Shown here piece after piece: positions 1 to 7,846 of a stretch of DNA of 52,475 bases (position 1 is its first letter; every line of letters begins with the position of its first letter). The DNA is taken from assembly GCA_002787535.1 (NCBI GenBank), contig PCXB01000008.1:1-52475 (forward strand), read 5' to 3'. The notes under the pieces were generated by a model, which worked only from the letters and a program-made list of their open reading frames with translations, made no database searches and was not told the origin of the DNA. The DNA comes from Deltaproteobacteria bacterium CG11_big_fil_rev_8_21_14_0_20_45_16. Lineage in GTDB: Bacteria > Bdellovibrionota > UBA2394. Both the position numbers and the translations under genes were made by a program.

Positions 1-19
1 CTTCTTTGTTGAATAATTT

Positions 20-58
20 AAAACGTTTACCCGGATTCTATCCGGGGGAGCCCGTTTT
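20..58 (-). terminator. Nested hairpin downstream of the exported FG-GAP-like gene
   Basis: An inner perfect stem (CCCGGA at 30-35, TCCGGG at 41-46, 5-base loop) lies inside an outer AAAACG (20-25) / CGTTTT (53-58) pairing. Read on the minus strand it follows the stop of the 61-408 gene directly and runs into a T-rich stretch. A factor-independent terminator is the simplest reading, but the bulged outer stem makes it uncertain. Confidence 0.5.
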
Positions 59-60
59 AT

Positions 61-408
61 TCAAACCCTAACGATTATTGGGACATCACCGTTTGTGTCC
101 GAAGAGGAATTGTAAACATTGATCGCTCTTCGACGCTCGGATTTATTCACTTGCCGAGTAAAATTACCCGAAAAATTATTGGGAGTATCGTTTCTAGCGA
201 CCGTTTCAGTCCAGCGAGCGGTGTACTCGTAAACTGATATGATATCTGGCAGATCGTCGTTGTCTAAATCTGAAACCGAAGACGCCAAAATTTTAGCACC
301 TGCCGGCAGCCTTCCATAAGCTGATTCAGTAGCTGTAGCAAAGCTTACTGAGGAACTCACCAATAGACTGACCGATATAATAGAAAGTAATTTTAATTGA
401 GAAGACAT
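61..408 (-). CDS. Small exported protein with one FG-GAP-like calcium loop
   Basis: This 115-residue protein starts with a clear signal peptide (about residues 1-24, hydrophobic core then SFA-TA). The ATG at 408 is preferred over GTG at 411 because AAAGGGG lies 7 bases upstream. After the signal there is one FG-GAP/VCBS-like segment: the loop DLDNDDLPD (residues 47-55) follows a short beta-like stretch and is followed by IISVY, the layout of one beta-propeller blade edge. The rest (60-115) is polar and unlike any family I recognise. One blade cannot form a propeller, so the protein may be a remnant of a longer one, may oligomerise, or may just have a calcium loop. The loop closely resembles blade 5 of the flagellin at 45439-47292. 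Export and the loop are seen; function is unknown. Confidence 0.55.
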   Translation of the reverse strand: MSSQLKLLSIISVSLLVSSSVSFATATESAYGRLPAGAKILASSVSDLDNDDLPDIISVYEYTARWTETVARNDTPNNFSGNFTRQVNKSERRRAINVYNSSSDTNGDVPIIVRV

Positions 409-495
409 CACTTAACCCCTTTCGAGTTGTAAATTTTACTCTGTAGAATCACCCTGAAAACGCCATTTCCTTAGCGTCTTAGGCATGCAAGGATC

Positions 496-525
496 TTGGA
501 CTCTTATAGGCTTCGGTGGCATAAT
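496..525 (+). promoter_or_regulatory. Candidate sigma-70 promoter for the ccm cluster
   Basis: TTGGAC (496-501) and CATAAT (520-525) are separated by 18 bases and sit about 25 bases upstream of the ccmE ATG, between divergent genes. The match is moderate and was found by eye only. Confidence 0.4.
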
Positions 526-549
526 ATATCGTGGAGAAAGTCATAATTT

Positions 550-1011
550 ATGTCGGATATGGATACTGAGCCCGATAAATTGGTAATTACAAAAAAAACG
601 CTGCCCTGGGGCTGGATCATAAGCGGATTACTCGTTTTAGTAATTATTGTTGGCCTAAGCTTAAAGGCTGTCGAGGGAACCTTCACTTACTATGTGACGA
701 CGCCAGAATTTGTAGATCATCGCGCGAACTATGAAGGAAAACATATTAAGATCGCGGGCCGAGTCAAAGTCGGAAGCCTTCAGCACCAAGAGACAACCTA
801 TAATTTTATTGTCGAATTGGAAGGCCGAGAGCTGCCGGTAGTTTACCGTGGACTCGCGCCGGATACTTTTAAAGAAGGCGTGGACGTGGTTGTCGAAGGA
901 AGGGCCACAGCAAACGAGGTTTTTCAGGCTGACACCTTGATGGCAAAATGTGCATCTAAATACGAAGCGGGAGGCCTCCCCGCCCTCGAACAACAGCAGC
1001 GAAAGCTCTAG
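550..1011 (+). CDS. ccmE: Cytochrome c maturation protein CcmE, Cys-type haem chaperone
   Basis: CcmE carries haem covalently through the periplasm from CcmC/D to CcmF for attachment to apocytochromes c. The protein is 153 residues: cytoplasmic start, one TM helix (about 19-41), then the OB-fold beta domain (about 46-130). The conserved haem-binding HxxxY motif appears here as C134-A-S-K-Y138, so Cys replaces the usual His while the Tyr is kept. That is the CxxxY type known from Desulfovibrio, which goes with a reduced 'System I*' lacking CcmG and CcmH, and neither gene is found in this cluster. It is the first gene of the cluster, with ccmF 36 bases downstream. Family assignment is firm; the Cys haem linkage is inferred from the motif. 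Confidence 0.93.
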   Translation: MSDMDTEPDKLVITKKTLPWGWIISGLLVLVIIVGLSLKAVEGTFTYYVTTPEFVDHRANYEGKHIKIAGRVKVGSLQHQETTYNFIVELEGRELPVVYRGLAPDTFKEGVDVVVEGRATANEVFQADTLMAKCASKYEAGGLPALEQQQRKL

Positions 1012-1047
1012 GTTTAATTCCCCAGTTCGGATAACTTTTTTGAGTAA

Positions 1048-3033
1048 ATGACAACGCAAGCTTTTTGGCCCGGCATAGGCGAAATCTGTATTTCACTTTC
1101 CCTTATGTGCGCGATCTATGCGTTCTTCACATCGCTTATTGGCGCCAGAAGAAACAGCGATAGAATGGTCAATAGTGCCAATCGAGCGATTTTTGGATGT
1201 TGTGTCTTAATAAGTCTGGCTGTATTTGTTTTGTGGTTTTGTCTTCTGAAGGACAACTTCCTCGTACGCTATGTGTATTCGTACTCCAACCGGGAGATGC
1301 CCACAATTTACAAACTCACCGCTCTATGGGGCGGCCAAGATGGCAGTCTTTTGTTTTGGGTTTGGTTGTTGAGTCTCTATTCTTCAGCCGCCTTATTTTT
1401 TCACCGCAACTCTGATCGGCCCCTGATTCCTCATATGATCAGTGTTCTCTCTTTTATCATTATATTTTTTAATGCGTTGATTATCTATAGTGACAACCCT
1501 TTTGAGCTTTTTCCTTTTGCCCAGGATAATGGTCGCGGACTAAATCCGCTCTTGCAGAACCCATCGATGGCCATACATCCACCGTGCCTCTATTTAGGTT
1601 TTGTTGGCATGGCCATCCCCTTTGCTTTTGCGATGAGCGCTCTTATTGGCAATCGGCTAAGCGTGCGGTGGATCGCTGCGAGTCGGATTTGGAGTTTGAT
1701 TGCTTGGTTCTTTCTATCGATAGGAAATCTCCTTGGCGCACAGTGGGCCTATGTTGAATTGGGTTGGGGTGGTTTTTGGGGTTGGGATCCAGTCGAGAAC
1801 GCCGCGATTCTACCTTGGTTTACAGCCTCTGCTTTTTTGCATTCGGTAATGATTCAAGAGAAACGAGGGATGCTTAAATTTTGGAATATGAACCTCATTT
1901 CCCTTAGTTTTTGCCTGACGATTTTAGGAACCTATTTAACGCGATCGGGTGTTGTACAATCCGTTCACAGCTTTGCCAGCTCTAGTATTGGCTATTGGTT
2001 CTTGGTTTTCTTAGGCTTAGTAATATTGTTTTCTGGATTTTTCATCTGGAAGCGCCGCAAAGAACTAAAGAGTGATAGTATTTTTGAGTCCTTTCTTTCC
2101 AAAGAAAGTGCCTTCGTCGTTAACAATATTGCGCTAGTGGGATCGGCCTTTATTATTTTGTGGTCGACCCTATTTCCTTCGGCCAGTGAGCTCATTACAG
2201 GAACCCGAATAATTGTTGGCCCACCTTTCTTTAATAAGATTTTGGCACCCTTTGCCTTGGTATTATTGATTCTCACTGGAATTGGTCCCGTCATCGCTTG
2301 GCGGAAAGCAAGTCCGCGAAATCTTAAAACCAATTTTACGCTTCCAATAATTGCTGGCCTTCTAACGCTGCTCGTCTTGGCGCTTTTAAAGATCTATAGT
2401 TGGTACGTTCTCATCACTGGATTCGGGGCTGGTTTTGTGATCTGCACAATCATTATGGAGTTTTATCGAGGCACTCGAGCCAGAATGATTGCTCATCATG
2501 AAGGAGCCTTAACTGCCCTGTTTCGCTCAAGCCTACGAAATCATCGAAAGTACGGTGGCTATATTGTCCATCTCGGCATCGTATTCATTTTTGTGGGAAT
2601 TGCCGGTTCCGTTTACAAAGAAGTTCATGAGTTCACGATGAAAAAAGGCGATCGCGTAAGTTTTGGAAGTTATAGTGTTGTCATGAAAGGATTTGACACT
2701 CGGGATAACGTTAACCAGCGGGAAGACTATGCCCTCTTGGATCTTTATATCGGTGACAAATTCGTTAAACAAATGAAGCCCGCTAGATTTTTCTATAAGC
2801 AGCAGCAACAGCCCTCTACGGAAGTCGACATTTATCCAAGACTAAAAGAGGATGTTTATTTTATTCTTGGCTTCTACGCTCCCTTTATTCAGCAAGCGAC
2901 GATTAGAATTATTCTCCAACCCTTCATCATTTGGTTGTGGCTCGGCGGGCTAACCCTCGTCATAGGTGGTTTGATTAGTATGCTGCCAAGTTTCGGCCTA
3001 AAATTGGAATCTTCTAGAATTAAATCAGCATGA
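1048..3033 (+). CDS. ccmF: Haem lyase subunit CcmF
   Basis: CcmF takes haem from CcmE and attaches it to apocytochrome c in the periplasm. The 661-residue protein is polytopic and matches the family length. The tryptophan-rich WWD segment is at about 232-251 (core WGGFWGWDPVEN). Conserved His candidates include H177 in an HPP motif and H265. TM helices run through most of the sequence, with a periplasmic domain near 520-620 and a final TM helix near 625-645. Its stop overlaps the next start (ATGA), indicating translational coupling. With no CcmH here, CcmF may act on apocytochromes without the usual thiol-handling partner. Confidence 0.95.
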   Translation: MTTQAFWPGIGEICISLSLMCAIYAFFTSLIGARRNSDRMVNSANRAIFGCCVLISLAVFVLWFCLLKDNFLVRYVYSYSNREMPTIYKLTALWGGQDGSLLFWVWLLSLYSSAALFFHRNSDRPLIPHMISVLSFIIIFFNALIIYSDNPFELFPFAQDNGRGLNPLLQNPSMAIHPPCLYLGFVGMAIPFAFAMSALIGNRLSVRWIAASRIWSLIAWFFLSIGNLLGAQWAYVELGWGGFWGWDPVENAAILPWFTASAFLHSVMIQEKRGMLKFWNMNLISLSFCLTILGTYLTRSGVVQSVHSFASSSIGYWFLVFLGLVILFSGFFIWKRRKELKSDSIFESFLSKESAFVVNNIALVGSAFIILWSTLFPSASELITGTRIIVGPPFFNKILAPFALVLLILTGIGPVIAWRKASPRNLKTNFTLPIIAGLLTLLVLALLKIYSWYVLITGFGAGFVICTIIMEFYRGTRARMIAHHEGALTALFRSSLRNHRKYGGYIVHLGIVFIFVGIAGSVYKEVHEFTMKKGDRVSFGSYSVVMKGFDTRDNVNQREDYALLDLYIGDKFVKQMKPARFFYKQQQQPSTEVDIYPRLKEDVYFILGFYAPFIQQATIRIILQPFIIWLWLGGLTLVIGGLISMLPSFGLKLESSRIKSA

Positions 3034-3389
3034 CCATTGCCTATTATACTTTTACGATCCTACTAGCTTTTTGCCTGCTTATGTTCCTCTATTGGCCGTG
3101 GATCGAAATGAAAATTCAGGCGGAATCCGTGAGCCGCTCGCCCGCAAATCTTCAGGAATATGCGGAGCTTCTTCAAACTCAAGATGCGCTGCTGGAAAAT
3201 CTAAAAGACCTTGAGCTTGATCATCAAATGGAAAAAATATCAGATATAGACTATCAAGAGCTGAGAGAGAAACTTCTGCAAGCAGCCTCGGATTTATACA
3301 AAAAAATCGATAGTTTTGAATCTGGATGTACATTGATTATGTCCATCCAGAACGATTTGAGTAAAAACGAGGCGGACAAATCAATATGA
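3030..3389 (+). CDS. Short CcmI-like membrane protein
   Basis: This 119-residue protein has an N-terminal TM helix (about 3-23) and a hydrophilic helical segment. The part around 52-95 matches the N-terminal region of CcmI (CycH): LLENLKDLELD, a short linker, then KISDIDYQELREKL. CcmI proteins continue with a TPR domain that binds apocytochrome; that domain is absent. The ATG overlaps the ccmF stop, and its own stop overlaps the next start. It may be a minimal CcmI or an assembly subunit of the lyase. The placement is good evidence for a role in cytochrome c maturation; the exact role is inferred. Confidence 0.6.
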   Translation: MTIAYYTFTILLAFCLLMFLYWPWIEMKIQAESVSRSPANLQEYAELLQTQDALLENLKDLELDHQMEKISDIDYQELREKLLQAASDLYKKIDSFESGCTLIMSIQNDLSKNEADKSI

Positions 3390-4444
3390 TTGGCCTTCTT
3401 CTTGCTAGTTTTCTTATCAGCCGTAGTGCTCAAATCGAAGCCCGCTTCATCCTGGAATCAAAGCCCTTAGCCAATCAGCCGGCTCTGCTGCTCAAACTTG
3501 GAAACGGAGAAGCCAATAAAGTAGCGGATGGCAAAACCAACTCAAAAGGCATCGTTCGTTTTCGTTTTGAAAGTAAAAAGGGCGAGAGTTATGCGGTGGC
3601 AACTAGCTATAAAGACCTCCCTTATTTCTCCTATATGTTTAATGGTGACGTCCTACCTCCGGCAACACTTGAGGTTGAAGTCTTTGATACAATCGATCAA
3701 AGTCCCGAGCTTCGAATCAAGGAGCTCAGTCTCAATGCGACTTATCAATCCTCCTTACTAAAAATTGAAAAAAGCTTTGTCATTGTCAACCCGACGAACA
3801 AGATGATTGTTGGCCGTTCCACGGAAGAGTCAGAAGGCAAGGATGTGTTTAGATTTTCGCTTCCCTCGACGGCTTACAATTTAAGGTTAGCGTTTGGCTT
3901 CCAGCAAAATGAGCTTAGATTTGATGGAAATTCCATGGTTGTGGGTAGCCCCATACCTCCAGGCGAGAGTTTCTTCTCTTTGGAGTATGAGGTAGATAAA
4001 CCGGGCACAAGCGTGCCTTTGACCCAAAACTTTTCAGTTCCCGTTGAAAATCTCCATCTTTCAACAAACTCCTCAAAAATTAAATTTGAAGGATCAGGAA
4101 TTGTGGATGTGGGTACGAAACTTTATGGCGCTCAGACTTTATTCTTACAGGCCTCGAAACCTTCCGGATCGAATCTTTTCGAAATGAAGCTTACGGGTCT
4201 CCCACTTCATATCCCTATGAGCTGGCTGCTTCCCTTGGGCTCACTTATACTTGTTTTGCTCAGTCTCTTGCTCAAGGAAGCTTCTATACCAACAAGCCAA
4301 CTTGATCCAAAGAAAAAGGCTGATCTCCTGAAGGATTTGATGAATTTGCATAAAATGAAGGAGCTTGGCTTAATTGAAAATTCAGATTTTCGCATAAACC
4401 GCTTAAGATTGTACCAGCGGCTATCGAATTTTTACGAATCTTAA
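3386..4444 (+). CDS. Unknown bitopic protein of the ccm cluster
   Basis: Not recognised as a named family. The 352 residues contain an N-terminal hydrophobic signal (about 1-18), a beta-rich exported part, a TM helix near 280-297 and a charged cytoplasmic tail (298-352). The first extracytoplasmic section (about 20-110) looks like a carboxypeptidase-regulatory or Ig-like fold, with a pattern typical of 'G.a.T..kG.v.f'. The tail contains a helical 'LHKMKELGLI...DFRINRLRLYQRL' pattern, similar in style to the helical pair in the preceding CcmI-like protein. It lies between ccmI-like and ccmA, overlapping the former by 4 bases. Its position suggests an accessory of haem delivery or apocytochrome handling; that is inference. 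Confidence 0.6.
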   Translation: MIGLLLASFLISRSAQIEARFILESKPLANQPALLLKLGNGEANKVADGKTNSKGIVRFRFESKKGESYAVATSYKDLPYFSYMFNGDVLPPATLEVEVFDTIDQSPELRIKELSLNATYQSSLLKIEKSFVIVNPTNKMIVGRSTEESEGKDVFRFSLPSTAYNLRLAFGFQQNELRFDGNSMVVGSPIPPGESFFSLEYEVDKPGTSVPLTQNFSVPVENLHLSTNSSKIKFEGSGIVDVGTKLYGAQTLFLQASKPSGSNLFEMKLTGLPLHIPMSWLLPLGSLILVLLSLLLKEASIPTSQLDPKKKADLLKDLMNLHKMKELGLIENSDFRINRLRLYQRLSNFYES

Positions 4445-4461
4445 GGCGGAGGCGGAGAATT

Positions 4462-5043
4462 TTGAGCTTGAAAGTTACAGATTTACGACTTAGGCGCGCC
4501 CAGTTTGAGCTTGGTCCCCTATCGTTCGAACTCGAAGCCGGCCAATGCTGCGGACTCATAGGCGCCAATGGGTCTGGTAAGTCTAGCTTGCTCAAAGCTT
4601 TACTGGGCCGTCTCCAGATAAGCAGCGGAAGCATCATGGGCCTGCCTCGCCAACGAGCGGCCATCGGCCTGGAGCCTCTGCTCATCGAATCTTGGAGCAT
4701 TCAAAATTTTATTGATTGGTATAGCCTTTTAGCCGGGAGATCACCTGATGAGACTTTTTTGAGTGCGCTAAAAAGCTATCGCAGCATGAAGATTTCTTGG
4801 CTGAGTTCAGGCTGGAAGAGATTTGTAGAAGCCTCCTGTGTCTTATCTCATTCGTTTGAAATCTATTTTTTGGATGAGGTTTTCGTTCATCTCGATCCTC
4901 GCCGACGCGAACAACTTGAAAGCTTGATACATAAACGCCTTCAGGCGGGAGCCATGGTAATCTTGACGGCCCACAGCTCAAGTGAGTTGAACAAACTCGC
5001 CTTCACGTGCCGCCAGATCGTCCTGGATGAGGGAACGTCCTAA
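4462..5043 (+). CDS. ccmA: Haem exporter ATP-binding protein CcmA
   Basis: CcmA is the ATPase of the CcmABCD complex and drives release of haem-loaded CcmE from CcmC. At 193 residues it is a compact ABC subunit. Visible motifs: Walker A GANGSGKS (34-41), a degenerate signature LSSGW (114-118, Gln replaced by Trp), Walker B IYFLDE (134-139) and the switch His171. The start is TTG at 4462 with a GGAG-type ribosome site just upstream; a second in-frame TTG follows at 4468. It is followed directly by ccmB. The non-standard signature is notable but the other catalytic residues are intact. Confidence 0.88.
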   Translation: MSLKVTDLRLRRAQFELGPLSFELEAGQCCGLIGANGSGKSSLLKALLGRLQISSGSIMGLPRQRAAIGLEPLLIESWSIQNFIDWYSLLAGRSPDETFLSALKSYRSMKISWLSSGWKRFVEASCVLSHSFEIYFLDEVFVHLDPRRREQLESLIHKRLQAGAMVILTAHSSSELNKLAFTCRQIVLDEGTS

Positions 5044-5044
5044 G

Positions 5045-5674
5045 ATGTTTGCACTTGTATTGAAAGATTGGAGAAATGCGAAAAATAGTTTCTACCCTTC
5101 TTTGTTGCTGGGGCTGCCATTAATTTTGCTTCTTTCGTTTTTAGATAATCGAACGAATTCCAACCTTCTTCATCAGAATCAACTCTACTGGCTCATTTAC
5201 TTTTACTCTTCGATTTCCGTCTTTTATCGGTCTTTTGGATTTGAGCATCGCTTTCATAATTTTCATATTTATCGATCTCTCGATATTGCGCCCTGGAAAG
5301 TTTTTGTAAGTCAGTGCGTGGCACATTTTGGAATTTGCTTGCTCATCGGTCTGGCTTACTTAATTTTTATTCCCATTTTTTGGCCGACTGAAACCTGGCC
5401 GATGTTTGAACTTTTAGCCCTGACTGCCGCCATTGCGGCTTGCCAAACCCCCATAGGATGCTTGTTGGGCCTGCTCCTTCAATTCGAACGAGAATTTCTA
5501 TTTGCCTTATTTTTTCTACCCATTATGACGCCACTTTTGCTTGCTGCAAGCCAGCTTAGTGAGGCTTTCTATCCCAGTTGGATCTATATTTTGACGGCGT
5601 TTTTTCTGGCGGGAAGCTTTGTCTCGGCAATGGTCTTTCAATTTTTCTTCGACGAACTTACTCAATCTCAGTAG
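5045..5674 (+). CDS. ccmB: Haem exporter permease CcmB
   Basis: CcmB is the inner-membrane partner of CcmA. The 209 residues form about six TM helices in a CcmB-like pattern, beginning with a short cytoplasmic 'LVLKDWRN' stretch typical of the family. I chose the ATG at 5045, just after the ccmA stop and preceded by GAGGGA; an in-frame ATG at 5027 would add six residues and overlap ccmA by 17 bases. Context between ccmA and ccmC strongly supports the call, because CcmB sequences are otherwise poorly conserved. Confidence 0.82.
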   Translation: MFALVLKDWRNAKNSFYPSLLLGLPLILLLSFLDNRTNSNLLHQNQLYWLIYFYSSISVFYRSFGFEHRFHNFHIYRSLDIAPWKVFVSQCVAHFGICLLIGLAYLIFIPIFWPTETWPMFELLALTAAIAACQTPIGCLLGLLLQFEREFLFALFFLPIMTPLLLAASQLSEAFYPSWIYILTAFFLAGSFVSAMVFQFFFDELTQSQ

Positions 5675-5686
5675 GCTTGATTTGAT

Positions 5687-6367
5687 ATGTGGGTCTGGCT
5701 TTTACTTGGACTGAGCGCTTCCTTCACCTATTCCGGTCTTATATATGTTTTAGCAATTTTACCTGAAGAAAAGACACAAGGAATCGTTCAGAAAATTTTT
5801 TACTTCCATGTTCCATCTGCCTTCACGATGTATGGCTTTTTAGTCCTGGGCATGCTGATGGCCATTTCTTATTTGATTAATAAACGGCGAATATGGGATC
5901 AGATTTCAAAAGCTGCGATGCTTACAGCGTGTTTGTCTGCGTTCTTGGTTATATTTTCGGGGCCAGTTTGGGCCAAACCCATTTGGGGCGTTTGGTGGAC
6001 CTGGGATCCTCGGCTAACAACGAGCTTCGTCGTTTTTATTCTACTCTTAGCCTATGTGATGGCCCGGAGAATCTTGGAAGATAGAGATCCAAGCGGCCAA
6101 CGTGCAGCCGTTGTTGGGGCTATTCTAAGCATCCTAGCGGTACTCGATATTCCTCTTATTCATTTGAGTGTTAAACTTTGGCGAGGCCTTCATCCTTCCG
6201 TCTTAGAGAATCGAGACGGCCTTCCACCCGAATTTATGAAAGGCCTGGAGATTATGATTCTATCCTGCTTCTTGCTGGCATCGCTCATCTGTTGGTCACT
6301 TTTTCGCTATTACAAACTCAAAGACGATATCTACGAGATTCGAATGAAATCCTTGCAATCAAGCTAA
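5687..6367 (+). CDS. ccmC: Haem-handling protein CcmC
   Basis: CcmC loads haem onto CcmE. The 226-residue protein has six predicted TM helices, a WWD motif at about 97-108 (PIWGVWWTWDP) and candidate axial His ligands H41 (FYFHVPSAF) and H169 (WRGLHP) in the expected loops. No strong ribosome site is seen in front of the ATG, so translation may be coupled to ccmB, which ends 12 bases upstream. Confidence 0.93.
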   Translation: MWVWLLLGLSASFTYSGLIYVLAILPEEKTQGIVQKIFYFHVPSAFTMYGFLVLGMLMAISYLINKRRIWDQISKAAMLTACLSAFLVIFSGPVWAKPIWGVWWTWDPRLTTSFVVFILLLAYVMARRILEDRDPSGQRAAVVGAILSILAVLDIPLIHLSVKLWRGLHPSVLENRDGLPPEFMKGLEIMILSCFLLASLICWSLFRYYKLKDDIYEIRMKSLQSS

Positions 6368-6389
6368 TAGCAAGGGAGGAGACTGCTTC

Positions 6390-6518
6390 ATGGACACTTA
6401 CTTTTATTTTGTCGTTGGTTATATGATTTTCTGGCTCTTTCCTTTTGTATTTTTAGCCATGATTTTTAGAAAAATTAAAAAGCTTGAAGCTGATCTCAAA
6501 GAGTTTAAGGCCAAATAA
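6390..6518 (+). CDS. ccmD: Small single-TM protein, CcmD-like
   Basis: A 42-residue ORF with an excellent ribosome site (AAGGGAGGA about 10 bases upstream). It has one TM helix (about 5-26) followed by a charged helical tail (FRKIKKLEADLKEFKAK). CcmD proteins have this size and layout and stabilise the CcmC-CcmE interaction; the tail resembles the family's 'R.i...e.El..l' pattern. The position right after ccmC is the usual ccmD site. The sequence is too short for certainty, so the symbol rests mainly on context and topology. Confidence 0.68.
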   Translation: MDTYFYFVVGYMIFWLFPFVFLAMIFRKIKKLEADLKEFKAK

Positions 6519-6520
6519 AC

Positions 6521-6949
6521 GTGCGAGTTTCCAACTGGCTCGCTCTAAGCGTTCTCTTTTTAAGTTTAGTCGCGATGAGCCTCAATATCTGGACGGGCTG
6601 GCAGCTTAGTGGGATTGAAAGCCCGGGCGCGCTGACCGAAAGACATTTTCTTCAGGCCCTGGCCCTCGTAGGGGGGATCCTCGGTGGTAATATTTGGCTT
6701 TTTTCGCTAAGCCAAAAAAGAATAGAGAACTCGCTTAGCGACGAAAATATCGCCAGGCGCCTTATAAAGGTCCGGCGGCAGACTTTCCCCTGGGCCCTGA
6801 TTTCGATGATGTTATGTTTGATAAGTCTCATCACGGGAAGTATTGCGCACCCCGGAAGCTTTCCCTTTCTCCACGGAATTCTGGGCTTTTCGGTTCTTGG
6901 AAGCTCGATCGTAAGTTTTGTAAATTGGCTCCGCTTTAGCTTGCTTTGA
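6521..6949 (+). CDS. Unknown four-TM membrane protein at the end of the ccm cluster
   Basis: Starts with GTG two bases after the ccmD-like stop. The 142 residues contain four TM helices (about 6-28, 44-64, 90-110, 118-140). His residues at the membrane boundary (SIAHPG and FLHG near 107-118) could ligate haem, but no family is recognised. Tight spacing suggests it is cotranscribed with ccmC and works in or near haem handling; this is inference. The last 14 bases overlap the convergent 2Fe-2S protein gene. Confidence 0.6.
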   Translation: MRVSNWLALSVLFLSLVAMSLNIWTGWQLSGIESPGALTERHFLQALALVGGILGGNIWLFSLSQKRIENSLSDENIARRLIKVRRQTFPWALISMMLCLISLITGSIAHPGSFPFLHGILGFSVLGSSIVSFVNWLRFSLL

Positions 6950-7217
6950 TCGTGGGTGGGAGTTTCATAATTGTCATGGATTCTTGGGATTTTGTCCGAC
7001 AGGCCAGAACTTTTTGAGATCCACCCTCTCGATCGACTTCAAGAAAGCATTTCTGACAAGAAGCATTCCAACATAGGCGCGCATAATCGATATGAAAATC
7101 TAAAAACTGAAAAACTCGTAGAAGCTCAAGTCTATCGGGGACTTCATACTCACGATCGAGAATTTTGATTTTTACAAATCTTTCGATCTCACCAAATAAA
7201 TTTCGATCGTATTCCAT
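6936..7217 (-). CDS. Small 2Fe-2S ferredoxin-fold protein
   Basis: A 93-residue protein with a beta-grasp ferredoxin pattern: a strand pair (FVKIKILDREYEVPD), a helix (LELLRVFQFLD), then C49-x4-C54-x2-C57 and a fourth Cys at 73 (LACRT). This is a 2Fe-2S binding arrangement like that in SdhB/FrdB-type or plant-type ferredoxin domains; the spacing before the last Cys (15 residues) is short. The start lies 6 bases downstream of the dcd stop, so the two form an operon. Partner and role are unknown. The cluster is predicted from motif only. Confidence 0.75.
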   Translation of the reverse strand: MEYDRNLFGEIERFVKIKILDREYEVPDRLELLRVFQFLDFHIDYARLCWNASCQKCFLEVDREGGSQKVLACRTKSQESMTIMKLPPTIKAS

Positions 7218-7223
7218 ATCTCG

Positions 7224-7778
7224 CTAAAGCTTGGGCAAGGTAATACCGGTCTGTCCCTGATACTTTCCTTGTCGGTCTTTATAGGATACTCGGCATGCCT
7301 CATCGCTTTCAAAGAAAAGAACCTGACAAATTCCCTCATTGGAATAAATCTTGGCCGGCAAAGGCGTCGTATTCGATATCTCGATCGTCACATGCCCCTC
7401 CCATTCGGGCTCAAAGGGTGTTACGTTGCAAATAATTCCACATCTTGCATATGTTGATTTGCCAAGGCAGATAGCCAAAACTTGCCTCGGAATACGGAAG
7501 TACTCGACGCTGCGCGCCAGCGCAAAGGAATTCGGGGGCACCAAAATCTCTTTTGCCTTCACTTCCACAAAATTAGAAGAATCAAATCTTTTAGGATCGA
7601 CGACCGTCGAGTTTACGTTAGTAAAAATTTTATATTCGTCGGAGACTCGCATATCGTAACCGTAAGAAGACACACCAAATGAAACTATACCCTCGCGCAT
7701 CTGAGCGGCTTCAAACGGCTCAATCATCCCCTGCTCCTTAGACATTCGAACAATCCACTGATCATTTTTTATAGACAT
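7224..7778 (-). CDS. dcd: dCTP deaminase
   Basis: Converts dCTP to dUTP, feeding dTMP synthesis. The 184 residues have the trimeric dUTPase/Dcd fold motifs: [11 protein letters not shown] near 34, [10 protein letters not shown] (Ser and Arg of the active site), the catalytic Glu in GHVTIEISN, and a C-terminal YQGQTGI motif. Whether it is mono-functional or makes dUMP directly cannot be settled by eye. It is followed by the 2Fe-2S gene on the same strand. Confidence 0.92.
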   Translation of the reverse strand: MSIKNDQWIVRMSKEQGMIEPFEAAQMREGIVSFGVSSYGYDMRVSDEYKIFTNVNSTVVDPKRFDSSNFVEVKAKEILVPPNSFALARSVEYFRIPRQVLAICLGKSTYARCGIICNVTPFEPEWEGHVTIEISNTTPLPAKIYSNEGICQVLFFESDEACRVSYKDRQGKYQGQTGITLPKL

Positions 7779-7846
7779 AATGACCCTGACTATCGAAGCA
7801 CGTGGCGTCCTCAGTCAAGCTCTAGATCGGATGGTCCAAAGACAGA

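Noticed and set aside
661-1059. 132-codon minus-strand frame opposite ccmE
   Set aside because: Lies entirely in a shadow of the well-supported ccmE gene and shows no motif or ribosome site.
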